Source: a bacterium (GTDB taxonomy: Bacteria > Patescibacteriota > Minisyncoccia > Phycocordibacterales > Phycocordibacteraceae). Taken from it: a DNA stretch of 8,769 nt. A program made the translations under genes and the position numbers. Below, one piece after another: positions 1 to 5,160 of this stretch. The notes below the pieces were generated by a model. That model was not told the origin of the DNA. It made no database searches and saw only the letters and a list, made by a program, of their open reading frames with translations. Positions within the stretch are counted from its first letter, which is position 1; each line of letters starts with the position of its first letter. The stretch spans positions 1 through 8,769 of the forward strand of contig JAJXUQ010000019.1 in the NCBI GenBank assembly GCA_021782685.1. Reading direction: 5' to 3'.

Positions 1-295
1 CATAGCGATATCCTCCCCGATCGAAAACGATCGAGGTGATCCCGGCAACCTTTGCCGCCTTCGCGATCGCCTCGCCGACCGCTTTGGCCTGCATGGATTG
101 CGACCCCTTGAACTCGCGTCCGTGCAGGGCAGCGAGCGTCTTGCCTGCCGTATCGTCAATAAGCTGCACCGAAATGAAGCGGTTGCTCCTGTAGACCGCG
201 AGACGCGGGCGCTCTGCCGTCCCCTTGATGCGGGCGCGCACCCGCGCATGGCGCCGCTTGCGCAATTCGTTCTTTGTCTTTGGTGCGTGGTTCAT
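1..295 (-). CDS. rplR: Large-subunit ribosomal protein L18 (uL18), C-terminus cut by window edge
   Basis: L18 binds 5S rRNA with L5 and L25-type proteins and helps seat it on the central protuberance of the 50S subunit. The 98 visible residues open with a basic arm (KTKNELRKRRHARVRARIKG, residues 6-25), then show the family pattern RPRLAVYRSNRFISVQLID (29-47) and a GKTLAAL strand (51-57). The frame runs off the left edge at FDRGGYRY, where the family continues with the Tyr-His-Gly-Arg-Val-type end, so roughly 15-20 residues are missing. The ATG at 295 lies 17 bases after the rplF stop, preceded by TCATCAT rather than a Shine-Dalgarno sequence. The position after rplF is the standard spc-operon place. 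Identity is secure from motif and context. Confidence 0.95.
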   Translation of the reverse strand, partial: MNHAPKTKNELRKRRHARVRARIKGTAERPRLAVYRSNRFISVQLIDDTAGKTLAALHGREFKGSQSMQAKAVGEAIAKAAKVAGITSIVFDRGGYRY

Positions 296-312
296 ATGAT
301 GAAATGCGTAGG

Positions 313-843
313 TTACGCGGCTTTCTTGCCCTGCTTGCGGCGGATAATCTCTCCTTCGTAGCGAATGCCCTTGCCGAGATACGGCTCTGGCGGCTTTGTG
401 CGCCGGATATTCGCCGCAAACTGTCCGACTGACTCTTTATTGATTCCTTCCACTTTGATGAGGTTCTTCTCGACGGTTACCGAAATATCTTCCGGTATCG
501 CGAGCATGACCTGGTGCGAAAAGCCGACAGTGAGGACGACCTCCTTCCCTTTGACCTCGACACGGTAGCCGACGCCTTCAAGGATAAGCTTTTTCACGTA
601 GGGCGTTTCGACGCCCGCCACCATGTTCTTCACATGCGATGCGAAAGTTCCGGTAAGCGCCTTGGCGAGCCGCGAACGGTCCTTTGGCGCGATAGTGACA
701 CCGTTTTCGTTAACCGTCACGGCGATAGAGGGATGTATGCGCTTCGTGAGCACCCCTTTCGTGCCTTTCACGGAAAGCGTCGGTCCCTCCACGCTCACGA
801 TGGTCTTCCCTACGGTTATCGGCTTTTTTGCGAGACGGCTCAT
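313..843 (-). CDS. rplF: Large-subunit ribosomal protein L6 (uL6)
   Basis: L6 sits at the base of the L7/L12 stalk next to the sarcin-ricin loop, where elongation factors dock. The 176-residue product has the family's two repeated alpha/beta domains: the N-terminal half begins SRLAKKPITVG (2-12), and the C-terminal half carries LEGVGYRVEVKG (88-99), VGFSH (106-110) and the signature KPPEPYLGKGIRYEGE (150-165), followed by a Lys-rich end. Length matches the usual 175-180. I place the start at the ATG at 843, giving MSRLAKKPI; a TTG nine bases upstream (852) is also in frame but would overlap rpsH and add three atypical residues. Only two bases separate the rpsH stop from this ATG, so translation is probably coupled. 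Confidence 0.97.
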   Translation of the reverse strand: MSRLAKKPITVGKTIVSVEGPTLSVKGTKGVLTKRIHPSIAVTVNENGVTIAPKDRSRLAKALTGTFASHVKNMVAGVETPYVKKLILEGVGYRVEVKGKEVVLTVGFSHQVMLAIPEDISVTVEKNLIKVEGINKESVGQFAANIRRTKPPEPYLGKGIRYEGEIIRRKQGKKAA

Positions 844-845
844 AA

Positions 846-1250
846 TTACCAAATTTCAAAAAGGTTCTCGCCCCCGACGTGATTCTTGCGCGCCTCGCTG
901 TCCGAGACGATGCCGATCGGGGACGAGATGATGCGGGAACCCGTACCGCCCTTTACCCGATGGAGCGCCGTGTACGGCGCGTAGAGCCGGCGTCCGGGCT
1001 TGCTGATGCGCTTCACGCCGCGCAACCTTGAGAGCCCGCGTTCATCGTACGCGAGCGCCGCGATAAGCGTCTTCTTCGCGTCGCTGTCTTCGTTCGTCTT
1101 CGCTTCGACAGCGGCGAGGAACCCGAGCTCCTTGAGCTTTTTTGCGATAGCGAAAAGATACGCCGAGTACGGCACGACGACCTCGCGCTTGCCGATGCGT
1201 GCGGCATTCTGGAGGCGGATGATGAAGTCACCGATGCGGTCGCTTACCAT
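846..1250 (-). CDS. rpsH: Small-subunit ribosomal protein S8 (uS8)
   Basis: S8 is a primary 16S rRNA binder that organises the central domain of the 30S subunit; in E. coli it also represses the spc operon by binding mRNA near rplE. The 134-residue product has the N-terminal helix SDRIGDFIIRLQNA (3-16), the VVVPYSA segment, a central SKPGRRLYAPY stretch (about 82-92), and the rRNA-binding C-terminal block GTGSRIISSPIGIVSDSEAR ending in GGENLFEIW, where most homologues end in a GGE-hydrophobic pattern. Its ATG at 1250 lies inside the last codons of rpsN: the two genes overlap by seven bases in different frames, a strong hint of translational coupling. I did not find an evident copy of the S8-binding mRNA structure near rplE by eye. 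Confidence 0.97.
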   Translation of the reverse strand: MVSDRIGDFIIRLQNAARIGKREVVVPYSAYLFAIAKKLKELGFLAAVEAKTNEDSDAKKTLIAALAYDERGLSRLRGVKRISKPGRRLYAPYTALHRVKGGTGSRIISSPIGIVSDSEARKNHVGGENLFEIW

Positions 1251-1513
1251 GATGCTTTCTTTACGCCCGGGATTTTCCCTTCGCGCGCCAGTTCCCGGAA
1301 CTGGATGCGCGAAAGGCCGAATATGCGCATATAGCCGCGCGAACGCCCCGAGATTGCGCAGCGGTTCTTAAGCCGCACCGGCGAGGAGTTCCTCGGGAGC
1401 TTCTGCAGAGCATCGAAATCTCCGGCAGCCTTGAGCGCCGCACGCTTCGCTGCGTACTTTTTTACGAGTTTCTCCTTCTTGGCGTAACGCGCCAGCTGGG
1501 ATTTCTTTGCCAT
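1244..1513 (-). CDS. rpsN: Small-subunit ribosomal protein S14 (uS14), long zinc-free type
   Basis: S14 binds the 3' major domain of 16S rRNA in the 30S head beside S3 and S10. The 89-residue product is the long, zinc-independent (C-minus) form: it has the basic helical N-terminus (MAKKSQLARYAKKEKLVKKY), the LPRNSSPVRLKNRC segment (39-52), and GYMRIFGLSRIQFRELA (60-76), ending IPGVKKASW. In the short zinc form the ribbon has four cysteines; here only Cys52 is present, and the other three positions appear to be Ser, Ser and Gln, so no zinc site can form. The ATG at 1513 is 36 bases after the rplE stop, the widest gap in this half of the cluster, and that gap holds a candidate promoter and hairpin. 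Confidence 0.97.
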   Translation of the reverse strand: MAKKSQLARYAKKEKLVKKYAAKRAALKAAGDFDALQKLPRNSSPVRLKNRCAISGRSRGYMRIFGLSRIQFRELAREGKIPGVKKASW

Positions 1514-1523
1514 AAAAAATAAA

Positions 1524-1535
1524 GCTCCGAAGAGC
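1524..1535 (-). promoter_or_regulatory. UUCG-capped hairpin at predicted 5' end of the rpsN transcript
   Basis: On the minus strand GCTC-TTCG-GAGC forms a 4-bp stem closed by a C(UUCG)G tetraloop, one of the most stable RNA loops. It is followed by TTTATTTTTT (1523-1514) and then directly by the rpsN ATG. The same elements read as a weak intrinsic terminator or attenuator, but a 4-bp stem is short for that. Because a promoter predicted upstream would start RNA at about 1537, the hairpin would also cap the 5' end of the message. Confidence 0.5.
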
Positions 1536-1543
1536 GTAGTTCC

Positions 1544-1572
1544 AGAATATCAGCGTTTTACGCCCGAGTCAA
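1544..1572 (-). promoter_or_regulatory. Candidate sigma70-type promoter for rpsN-rpsH-rplF-rplR
   Basis: Read on the minus strand: TTGACT (1572-1567; five of six consensus bases), a 17-base spacer, then TATTCT (1549-1544; four of six). The -35 lies in the last codons of rplE and the -10 starts immediately after its stop codon, so the predicted start of RNA is about 1537. Optimal spacing and placement in the widest gap of this half of the operon support it; it is a sequence match only. Confidence 0.5.
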
Positions 1573-2101
1573 CGATAAGCGGGAGGCCGATATGGCGGAA
1601 GAACGCTTCGGCCTCCGCCTTCGTCGAAACGGTAGTGACTATGGTGATGGCGAAACCGAAGACATCCTTGAGGTCTTCATCTCCCGTCTCGGGGAAAATC
1701 GTGTGCTCTTTTATGCCGATGGTGAGGTTGCCCATATCATCGATCGCGCCGGCGGAGAGGCCGCGGAAATCGCGCGTACGCGGCAGCGCGATATGGACGA
1801 GCTTATCGAGGAAGTCATACATCCGAGAACCGCGGAGCGTTACCTGGAGGCCGACCGTATCGCCCTCGCGCACCTTGAAAGAAGCTATGGAGAGGCGCGC
1901 GGGGCGCAGAGAAGGCTTCTGTCCGGTAATCTTCGCGAGACGATCTTCGATGAGTTCGATCTGCTTCTTGTCGCGCTTCTTGCCCACGCCCGAAGAGACG
2001 ACGACCTTGCTGATACGCGGGCCCTGCATCGGACTCGTGTAACCAAACGTCTCCGCAAGCGCGAGATAGGCAGTCTGTTGTTTTTGTTTTGTTATGGACA
2101 T
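1550..2101 (-). CDS. rplE: Large-subunit ribosomal protein L5 (uL5)
   Basis: L5 binds 5S rRNA and forms the central protuberance, touching the P-site tRNA and the small-subunit head. The 183-residue product shows the family order: a YTSPMQGPRISKVVVSSGVG block (21-40), AKITGQKPSLRPARLSIASF (56-75) with the usual ITGQKP motif, LRGSRMYDFLDKL (89-101), LPRTRDFRGL (106-115), NLTIGIKEHTIFPE (125-138), and the C-terminal TTVSTKAEAEAFFRHIGLP strand-helix. I choose the ATG at 2101; an in-frame TTG at 2113 would add four residues and overlap the rplX stop region. Eight bases separate rplX and this gene, with AAACTCCT before the ATG and no purine-rich ribosome site. Length is close to the usual 179. Confidence 0.97.
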   Translation of the reverse strand: MSITKQKQQTAYLALAETFGYTSPMQGPRISKVVVSSGVGKKRDKKQIELIEDRLAKITGQKPSLRPARLSIASFKVREGDTVGLQVTLRGSRMYDFLDKLVHIALPRTRDFRGLSAGAIDDMGNLTIGIKEHTIFPETGDEDLKDVFGFAITIVTTVSTKAEAEAFFRHIGLPLIVDSGVKR

Positions 2102-2109
2102 AGGAGTTT

Positions 2110-2328
2110 TCAATCTTCGGCGCGCGCGACGTTCGATACGTGGATCGGCTGCGGCCGCTCAACGATACGGCCGACCTCTCCGGAACGGCCTTTGCGATGG
2201 CGCTTCGCGATGGCGACGCCTTCGACGACGACCTTATCTTCCCGGGGCAGGGCGCGCAGGATGACGCCGACCGCGCCTTTGCTCTTGCCGGAAATAACCT
2301 TCACCTTGTCTCCTTTTTTTACATGCAT
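2110..2328 (-). CDS. rplX: Large-subunit ribosomal protein L24 (uL24), short form
   Basis: L24 is an early assembly-initiating protein that binds the 5' end of 23S rRNA near the exit tunnel. At 72 residues it is about 30 shorter than typical bacterial L24. The KOW module is intact: MHVKKGDKVKVISGKSKGAV (1-20), then VVVEGVAIAKRHRK (33-46), and it reaches PIHVSNVARAED, the point where homologues normally continue with a second beta-rich C-terminal segment. The stop is TGA and rplE begins eight bases later, so there is no room for a frameshifted remnant: the short form looks genuine. The start at 2328 is chosen because MHVKKGD is the family N-terminus; longer upstream extension would run into rplN. 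Ten bases separate it from the rplN stop. Confidence 0.95.
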   Translation of the reverse strand: MHVKKGDKVKVISGKSKGAVGVILRALPREDKVVVEGVAIAKRHRKGRSGEVGRIVERPQPIHVSNVARAED

Positions 2329-2338
2329 ACCAGGAAAG

Positions 2339-2716
2339 TTACACGACATCGGGCGCAAGCGACACGATAGCGTGCCAGCCCCGTTCGGAAAGCTCGCGGG
2401 GGACAGGACCGAAAATGCGGTTTCCCTTCGGGCCCATCTCTTTCCCCTGCTTCTCGATGAGTACGACCGCGTTCTCGTCAAAACGGACGAACGATCCGTC
2501 TTTCCGAGCGAAGGGCTTGGTCTGCCGTACGATGACGGCGCGGCACACGTCTTTCTTTTTCACCGCCTTGCGCGGCTCGGCGGTCTGGATGGAGACGACG
2601 ACGACATCGCCGATGCGCGCATAGCGGCGATGGCTCCCGCCGAGGACCTTGAATATCCGCGCGACCTTCCCGCCGGAATTGTCTGCAATGGTAACGATGG
2701 ACCGAGGCTGCAACAT
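2339..2716 (-). CDS. rplN: Large-subunit ribosomal protein L14 (uL14)
   Basis: L14 lies at the subunit interface, contacts 16S helix 14 in bridge B8, and is the docking site for the silencing factor RsfS. The 125-residue product matches the family throughout: MLQPRSIVTIADNSGGK (1-17), KVLGGSHRRYARIGDVV (23-39), the signature region VKKKDVCRAVIVRQTKP (52-68), DGSFVRFDENAVVLI (73-87), and RIFGPVPREL (100-109) with the SLAPDVV end. The start is ATG 2716, one base after the rpsQ stop in the string CTAGTATG, so translation is almost certainly coupled. Longer in-frame readings upstream would run through rpsQ in the wrong frame and are rejected. Nothing unusual in length or motifs. Confidence 0.98.
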   Translation of the reverse strand: MLQPRSIVTIADNSGGKVARIFKVLGGSHRRYARIGDVVVVSIQTAEPRKAVKKKDVCRAVIVRQTKPFARKDGSFVRFDENAVVLIEKQGKEMGPKGNRIFGPVPRELSERGWHAIVSLAPDVV

Positions 2717-2717
2717 A

Positions 2718-3008
2718 CTAGATTTCCTTAGCGGCGGATTCCTTTTCGGCGGCAGCCGTGCCCTTCGCGAGGACAAGCGTAAAGCGCTTCCGCTTGGAAA
2801 GCGGGCGCGTCGCCGCGATGGTGACCGTATCGCCGACCTGCGCCGTATTGCCCGGATCGTGCGCAAGGTACTTCTTTGAGCGTACGAGATACTTCTTGTA
2901 CTTTGCGTTCTTCACGAAGCGGTCGACGCGGACCGTCGCGGTGTCTTTCATCGCCGTCTTCACGACGACGCCGACGAATGCACGGGAGCGAGGAGGATGC
3001 TGTTCCAT
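2718..3008 (-). CDS. rpsQ: Small-subunit ribosomal protein S17 (uS17), with Ala/Lys/Glu tail
   Basis: S17 is a primary 16S rRNA binder of the OB-fold type in the body of the 30S subunit. The 96-residue product carries the OB core: RAFVGVVVKTAMKDTATVRV (9-28), KYKKYLVRSKKYLAHDP (36-52) and the signature GDTVTIAATRPLSKRKRFTL (59-78) that corresponds to the GDxVxIxExRPLSKxKxW pattern. Odd points are that the usual Glu before the Thr-Arg-Pro is Ala-Ala here and the Trp after the final Lys is Phe. The last 14 residues (AKGTAAAEKESAAKEI region) form a short low-complexity tail. It begins one base after the rpmC stop and is followed one base later by rplN, both junctions containing CTAGTATG. Confidence 0.97.
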   Translation of the reverse strand: MEQHPPRSRAFVGVVVKTAMKDTATVRVDRFVKNAKYKKYLVRSKKYLAHDPGNTAQVGDTVTIAATRPLSKRKRFTLVLAKGTAAAEKESAAKEI

Positions 3009-3009
3009 A

Positions 3010-3213
3010 CTAGTTGGTGCCGCGGAGCATACGCGCGCGCTGCTCGGTAAGGGCGCGCGCTATCGTTGCGCGAAGCTTCTTCGGCGAGTTCGGGTCCTTC
3101 GGCCGCGCGCCGGCAGCCGCAAAACGCTCGGCGTGCAGCTGCACGCGCGCTTCCACAAGGAGCTTCGCGAGCTCCTGATCCGTTACGGTCGTCATTGTGT
3201 TCTTTTTTGCCAT
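3010..3213 (-). CDS. rpmC: Large-subunit ribosomal protein L29 (uL29)
   Basis: L29 is a small helical protein beside the polypeptide exit tunnel, next to L23, forming part of the landing site for trigger factor and SRP. The 67-residue product has the family's two-helix layout: TDQELAKLLVEARVQLHAER (11-30), a loop with Pro residues (PKDPNSPKKL, 38-47), and the second helix LRATIARALTEQRARML (47-63) that corresponds to the conserved R-x-x-IAR-x-x-T motif. The loop is slightly longer and more Ala/Pro rich than in E. coli (63 residues). Position between rplP and rpsQ is canonical. The ATG at 3213 follows the rplP stop by 21 bases; an internal Met at residue 7 is possible but would trim the Lys-rich start. 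Confidence 0.96.
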   Translation of the reverse strand: MAKKNTMTTVTDQELAKLLVEARVQLHAERFAAAGARPKDPNSPKKLRATIARALTEQRARMLRGTN

Positions 3214-3234
3214 AAGAATATCGGAAAAGCAAGC

Positions 3235-3657
3235 TTACGAGCGGCTGACGATCGAAGTCTTGACCGGCAGCTTCATGCCCGCCTGCCGCAGATGCGCGCG
3301 GGCGACGCTCTCGGACACGCCGTCGATCTCGAAGAGCACGCGGCCGGGCCGAACCTCGAAGACGTAGTGCTTCGGGTCGCCCTTGCCGCTCCCCATGCCC
3401 ACTTCGGCGGGTTTTGCGGTTACCGGCCTGTCCGGGAAGATGCGGATCCAGAGCTTGCCCGTTTTCGCCGTCGCGCGGGTGAGCACCTTGCGCGCTGCCT
3501 CGATCTGGTTGCTCGTCATGCGCGCGTGCGAGAGCGCCTTGAGAGCGAGCGAACCGAAAACGACCGTCGTGCCACGGGTGTCCGGGCGCATGAGACGTTT
3601 CTCGCTCTTGCGCTGCGTCTGCCACTTGCGATGCTTTACTTTTTTAGGAAACAACAT
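3235..3657 (-). CDS. rplP: Large-subunit ribosomal protein L16 (uL16)
   Basis: L16 sits near the peptidyl transferase centre and A-site tRNA elbow and joins late in 50S assembly. The 140-residue product shows MLFPKKVKHRKWQ (1-13), GTTVVFGSLALKAL (29-42), RMTSNQIEAARKVLTRATAK (46-65), the signature KLWIRIFPDRPVTAKPAEVG (68-87), GSGKGDPKHYVFEVRPGRVL (89-108), and LPVKTSIV (130-137). Two differences from E. coli stand out: a roughly six-residue longer loop between the N-terminal RK and the FG motif, and Gly87 at the place of E. coli Arg81, the arginine hydroxylated by YcfD/RoxA. The ATG at 3657 is 21 bases after the rpsC stop; the gap is AT-rich (TTTATATATTTT), and no Shine-Dalgarno sequence is visible. 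Confidence 0.97.
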   Translation of the reverse strand: MLFPKKVKHRKWQTQRKSEKRLMRPDTRGTTVVFGSLALKALSHARMTSNQIEAARKVLTRATAKTGKLWIRIFPDRPVTAKPAEVGMGSGKGDPKHYVFEVRPGRVLFEIDGVSESVARAHLRQAGMKLPVKTSIVSRS

Positions 3658-3678
3658 ACGAAAATATATAAACGGATA

Positions 3679-4383
3679 TCAGCCGCGGACCGGCTCGCTT
3701 GCGGGCAGGCGCACCGGCGCCCTCTTGTCCTGGTACACGTTGCCGCGATAGATCCAGACTTTGATCCCGATAACGCCGTACGGGAGATGCGCTTTCTCAT
3801 GCGCGAAATCTATGTCCGCCCGGAACGTCTGGAGCGGGATGCGGCCCTTCTTGATCTCCTCCTTGCGGCTCATTTCCGCCCCGCCGAGCCGCCCCGAGAC
3901 CGTGATGCGCACGCCTTCGACTTCGCGCGCCGCGATGACCTTCTCGACCGTCTGCTTCAGTACGCGCCGGAACGGCATCCTCTTTTCAAGCCCCTCCGCG
4001 ACCATATAGGCGACAACGGCGGCGTCCGTCTCCGGCTGGCGCACTTCGATGATATCGAATTTGAGCGTGCGACGGTCCTCGGGAGCGGCACGATGGATCG
4101 TCTCGGAAAGTTCCTTACGCAGCTTGGCCGCATTCTCGCCCGAACGGCCTATGACAAGGCCGGGGCGCGCAGTCGAAAGGATGACGCGCAGTTCGTTTTC
4201 AGAACGCTCGATCTCGATGCCGCTCGTGTACGTGCCGCGCAGCCGCTTCGCGAGGAAACGGCGGATAGTTTCGTCCACCTTGATGTTCTCGCGGTAGCTC
4301 TTCTTCTCGCGCGCGAACCAACGGCTTTTCCAGTCTCGGATGACGCCGAGCCGGTGCGCATAGGGATGTACGGTGTGAGTCAT
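3679..4383 (-). CDS. rpsC: Small-subunit ribosomal protein S3 (uS3)
   Basis: S3 lines the mRNA entry tunnel in the 30S head and contributes to helicase activity together with S4 and S5. The 234-residue product has a variant N-terminus (MTHTVHPYAHRLGVIRDWKS, 1-20) matching the common VHP-xx-xRLGI-xxxW-x-S pattern, the type II KH domain with the GRSG loop in GLVIGRSGENAAKL (75-88), and the C-terminal domain with GVRITVSGRLGGAEMSR (157-173), GRIPLQTFRADIDF (180-193) and YGVIGIKVWIYRG (202-214). Length is near E. coli (233). Basic residues expected at the helicase site are largely present. It starts eight bases after the rplV stop; the stop codon is TGA, which argues against TGA recoding in this organism. 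Confidence 0.98.
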   Translation of the reverse strand: MTHTVHPYAHRLGVIRDWKSRWFAREKKSYRENIKVDETIRRFLAKRLRGTYTSGIEIERSENELRVILSTARPGLVIGRSGENAAKLRKELSETIHRAAPEDRRTLKFDIIEVRQPETDAAVVAYMVAEGLEKRMPFRRVLKQTVEKVIAAREVEGVRITVSGRLGGAEMSRKEEIKKGRIPLQTFRADIDFAHEKAHLPYGVIGIKVWIYRGNVYQDKRAPVRLPASEPVRG

Positions 4384-4391
4384 AGGAGAGG

Positions 4392-4712
4392 TTACGCAAG
4401 CGTTACTTTCACGCGGCTTTTCCGATGCCGGAGAAGCGAAGCGCGGCCGAAGGCGCGAGGCATGTAACGCTTCAGCATTCCGGCGTTCTCGACGGTTATC
4501 GACTGCACCGTCAGGTCTTCGGGATTCTTGCCCTGCACCCGCGCATTCGCCGCCGCGCTCTTGATGAGCTTCGCCACGGGGTCCGCGGCGCGGCGCGGCA
4601 GGAACTGGAGCGCCGCGAGCGCTGCGGAGACCGGCTTGCCCTTCACGAGATCCGCGACGAGGCGAACCTTGCGCGGCGACTGGTTATGGCTTTCGAGTAT
4701 CGCGTGTGCCAT
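4392..4712 (-). CDS. rplV: Large-subunit ribosomal protein L22 (uL22)
   Basis: L22 binds all domains of 23S rRNA and its long beta-hairpin reaches into the exit tunnel, forming the constriction with L4 that macrolides and arrest peptides sense. The 106-residue product has SPRKVRLVADLVKGKPVSAA (12-31), the AKLIKSAAANARVQG helix (46-60), the ENAGMLKRYMPRAFGRASLL hairpin region (75-94) and the RVKVTLA end. Slightly shorter than E. coli (110) but no motif is missing. Three bases separate the rpsS stop from the ATG at 4712, so the pair is probably translationally coupled. Neighbours rpsS and rpsC are canonical. Confidence 0.98.
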   Translation of the reverse strand: MAHAILESHNQSPRKVRLVADLVKGKPVSAALAALQFLPRRAADPVAKLIKSAAANARVQGKNPEDLTVQSITVENAGMLKRYMPRAFGRASLLRHRKSRVKVTLA

Positions 4713-4715
4713 AGG

Positions 4716-5060
4716 TTATTTCTTAGCTTTCGCCGGGGCTTCCTTCGCCGCCTTCGCGGCGGCGATCTCCGCCTGCTGCTTCTTCTGCTCGAGCTCTTTC
4801 TGCATCTTGCCGCCGTGGCGGACGAACTTCTTGGTCGGCGAGAATTCGCCGAGGCGGTGCCCCACCATATCCTCGGAAACGAGGACCTCGACGTGCTGCT
4901 TACCGTTATGCACGCCGAACGTGAATCCGATCATCTCGGGGCTTATCTGGCTCCGGCGAGCCCACGTCTTCACAACCCCGGCCGATGCCGGTTTCATGCC
5001 GATGACCTTCTTCAGGAGCTTAGCGTCCACGAAGGGCCCTTTCTTGAGTGAGCGTGCCAT
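4716..5060 (-). CDS. rpsS: Small-subunit ribosomal protein S19 (uS19), with Lys/Ala-rich C-terminal tail
   Basis: S19 binds 16S rRNA in the 30S head with S13 and contacts the B1a/b bridges. The core MARSLKKGPFVDAKLLKKVI (1-20), TWARRSQISPEMIGFTFGVH (32-51), VGHRLGEFSPTKKFVRHGG (66-84) is standard. After residue 84 there is a tail of about 30 residues dominated by Lys, Gln, Glu and Ala (for example KELEQKKQQAEIAAAKAAKE, 88-107) that is helical or coiled-coil in character; typical S19 ends after 92 residues or so. I choose ATG 5060 because MARSLKKGPF is the family start; an in-frame upstream ATG at 5084 would overlap the leader hairpin. This is the first gene after the inserted plus-strand gene and appears to have its own promoter. 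Confidence 0.97.
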   Translation of the reverse strand: MARSLKKGPFVDAKLLKKVIGMKPASAGVVKTWARRSQISPEMIGFTFGVHNGKQHVEVLVSEDMVGHRLGEFSPTKKFVRHGGKMQKELEQKKQQAEIAAAKAAKEAPAKAKK

Positions 5061-5075
5061 GTAAGTAATGAAAAG

Positions 5076-5091
5076 CCCGCGCAAGCGCGAG
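5076..5091 (-). promoter_or_regulatory. Leader hairpin of the rpsS transcript
   Basis: On the minus strand CTCGCGC-TT-GCGCGGG folds into a stem of six or seven pairs (one U-G) with a tight UU or CUUG loop. It begins one base or so after the predicted RNA start (about 5092) and is followed by CTTTTCATTACTTAC up to the rpsS ATG. The CTTTT after the stem also resembles a weak terminator, but a terminator here would silence rpsS, so a leader or mRNA-stabilising structure is the better reading. Confidence 0.5.
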
Positions 5092-5098
5092 TAGATAA

Positions 5099-5127
5099 AA
5101 GATACAGGAATGGCGACAAATCGTCAA
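5099..5127 (-). promoter_or_regulatory. Candidate sigma70-type promoter for rpsS and downstream genes
   Basis: Minus strand: TTGACG (5127-5122; five of six consensus bases), exactly 17 bases, then TATCTT (5104-5099; four of six). Predicted RNA start is about 5092, leaving a leader of some 30 bases. The position fits the need for a new promoter after the operon is broken by the plus-strand gene. A second, weaker reading (TTGTCG, 16 bases, TATCTA) overlaps it. The -35 overlaps that of the divergent promoter. Confidence 0.6.
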
Positions 5128-5150
5128 ACAGGCGCGGACTTTGCTACACT
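5121..5150 (+). promoter_or_regulatory. Candidate promoter for the plus-strand DUF3298-like gene
   Basis: Plus strand: TACACT at 5145-5150 preceded by TGC, giving an extended -10 (TGC-TACACT), with TCGTCA (5121-5126) 18 bases upstream as a weak -35. RNA would start at about 5156-5158, only a few bases before the ATG at 5161, so the message would be leaderless or nearly so. No Shine-Dalgarno sequence is present, which agrees. Confidence 0.5.
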
Positions 5151-5160
5151 ATCGGCACCT

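Noticed and set aside
1321..1332. Perfect 12-base palindrome ATATGCGCATAT
   Set aside because: It lies within rpsN codons for a conserved stretch (Gly-Tyr-Met-Arg-Ile), so it is probably incidental.
2101..2115. Frameshift truncating L24
   Set aside because: The rplE start follows eight bases after the stop; no L24-like remnant appears in any frame.
1592..2731. A 379-codon plus-strand frame
   Set aside because: Fully antisense to rplE, rplX and rplN, with the same shadow composition and no promoter or start context.
2758..4467. A 569-codon open frame on the plus strand
   Set aside because: It lies antisense to rpsQ through rplV, all of which are certain genes. GC-rich coding sequence often leaves the opposite strand open; the translation is Arg/Asp/Leu-rich and shows no domain I recognise.
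5076..5091. Terminator for the rplB transcript
   Set aside because: It lies between the rpsS promoter and its ATG; a working terminator here would silence rpsS, so a leader hairpin is preferred.
5110..5160. Upstream ATG adding 17 residues to the DUF3298-like protein
   Set aside because: The likely -10 box lies inside this extension, and the residues before MKKR would disrupt the signal anchor.
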